Source of the DNA: Streptomyces sp. JB150
GTDB lineage: Bacteria; Actinomycetota; Actinomycetes; Streptomycetales; Streptomycetaceae
Direction: 5' to 3'
NCBI RefSeq assembly: GCF_011193355.1
Contig: NZ_CP049780.1
Span: forward strand, 5,499,803 to 5,563,802
DNA: 64,000 nt
Shown here: positions 63,718 to 64,000 of the stretch, one piece after another
Position numbering within the stretch: position 1 is the stretch's first letter
Layout: each line of letters starts with the position of its first letter
Position numbers and translations under genes: made by a program
Notes under the pieces: generated by a model
Database searches by the model: none
What the model saw: only the letters and a program-made list of their open reading frames with translations
Told to the model about the DNA's origin: nothing

Positions 63718-63751
63718 AAGGCGGCCGGTGCCTTGGGGCACCGGCCGCCTT
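63718..63751. terminator. Terminator after ribF
   Basis: AAGGCGGCCGGTGCC (63718-63732) pairs perfectly with GGCACCGGCCGCCTT (63737-63751), loop TTGG, followed by TGTCA. It lies between convergent genes, though the next stop is 86 bases on, in a GT-rich stretch. Confidence 0.85.
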
Positions 63752-63836
63752 TGTCATGCGCAGGGGTGTGGGGGTGGGGGGTGCGCGTGCGGGGGTGTGT
63801 GGGCGCGCGCGGGTGTGTGGGGGTGCGCGTGAGGTG

Positions 63837-64000
63837 TTACTGCTGGGGCGGCTGGGCCTGGCTGCCGCCCTGGCCCGGCTGTTCCTGCTGGGGCGGGTAC
63901 GGGTGGCCGGGCTGCTGGGGCGGGTAGGGCTGCTGGCCGGGCTGTGGCGGGTAGGGCTGCTGGCCCGGCTGGGCGTAGGGCTGGGCCGGGGGTGCGTACG
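63837..64000 (-). CDS. C-terminal end of a Pro/Gln/Tyr-rich protein (runs off the window)
   Basis: The last 54 codons read in the minus strand give a tail of repeats such as PGQQPYPPQ and QPGHPYPPQQEQPG, ending QAQPPQQ and TAA. Such tails are common at one end of actinobacterial membrane proteins with DUF4190-like or similar domains, but the rest of the gene is outside the window, so the family cannot be named. It is convergent with ribF. The coding assignment rests on the regular repeat and the lack of stops. Confidence 0.65.
   Translation of the reverse strand, partial: YAPPAQPYAQPGQQPYPPQPGQQPYPPQQPGHPYPPQQEQPGQGGSQAQPPQQ

Overview
The window is high-GC DNA with strong third-position G/C bias, GTG starts, Tat-type lipoprotein signals and a gene set (chitinase with a DasR-type box, LplABC sugar importer without its own ATPase, nusA-ylxR-infB-rbfA-truB-ribF cluster) typical of a Streptomyces chromosome, most likely its conserved central part. 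I see no tRNA, rRNA, CRISPR array, insertion sequence or phage gene. About 45 genes are supported.

Layout. 1-3093: end of a GDPD phosphodiesterase gene, an adenosine-deaminase-family enzyme (candidate aminofutalosine deaminase), a DUF4190 membrane protein and a NADAR protein. 3314-10515: a polyamine uptake and oxidation operon (aldehyde dehydrogenase, PotD/A/B/C-type importer, FAD amine oxidase). 10640-20017: an unknown 151-aa protein behind a Crp-like site and a ribosome-site-masking hairpin, a secreted GH18 chitinase, a PAP2 phosphatase, gabT, a membrane P-loop NTPase, a PucR-type regulator and an orphan protein built like EF-Tu domains II+III. 20255-21700: a second aldehyde dehydrogenase. 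GabT and the two dehydrogenases could complete a route from putrescine through GABA to succinate.

21940-39394 is the most striking block: a complete candidate xyloglucan-utilisation locus. It holds a secreted GH74 and a secreted GH12 endo-enzyme, a sugar importer (lipoprotein plus two permeases), and four enzymes without signal peptides that fit each linkage of xyloglucan oligosaccharides: GH31 (alpha-xylosidase), GH42 (beta-galactosidase), GH95 (alpha-fucosidase/galactosidase) and GH3 (beta-glucosidase). A LacI-family gene closes the block. The palindrome TCGAAGCGCTTCGA occurs in front of the GH3 gene, in front of the importer-GH74-GH42-GH95-GH12 run, and (one perfect 20-bp version and one imperfect) in front of lacI-GH31, so one repressor probably controls all three transcription units.

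39677-64000 is mainly core metabolism and translation: an acyl-CoA dehydrogenase, dxr, an S2P protease, ispG (dxr and ispG are both in the MEP isoprenoid pathway), two GNAT proteins, proS, a minus-strand trio (an APH-fold probable pseudokinase, a ferritin-like protein, a Tat lipoprotein), rimP-nusA-ylxR-infB, DUF503-rbfA-truB, a 1311-aa protein with an inactive-looking trypsin-like domain joined to a STAND-like P-loop NTPase, ribF, and the end of a Pro/Gln-rich protein. Functions are read from motifs and family knowledge; no database search was run.
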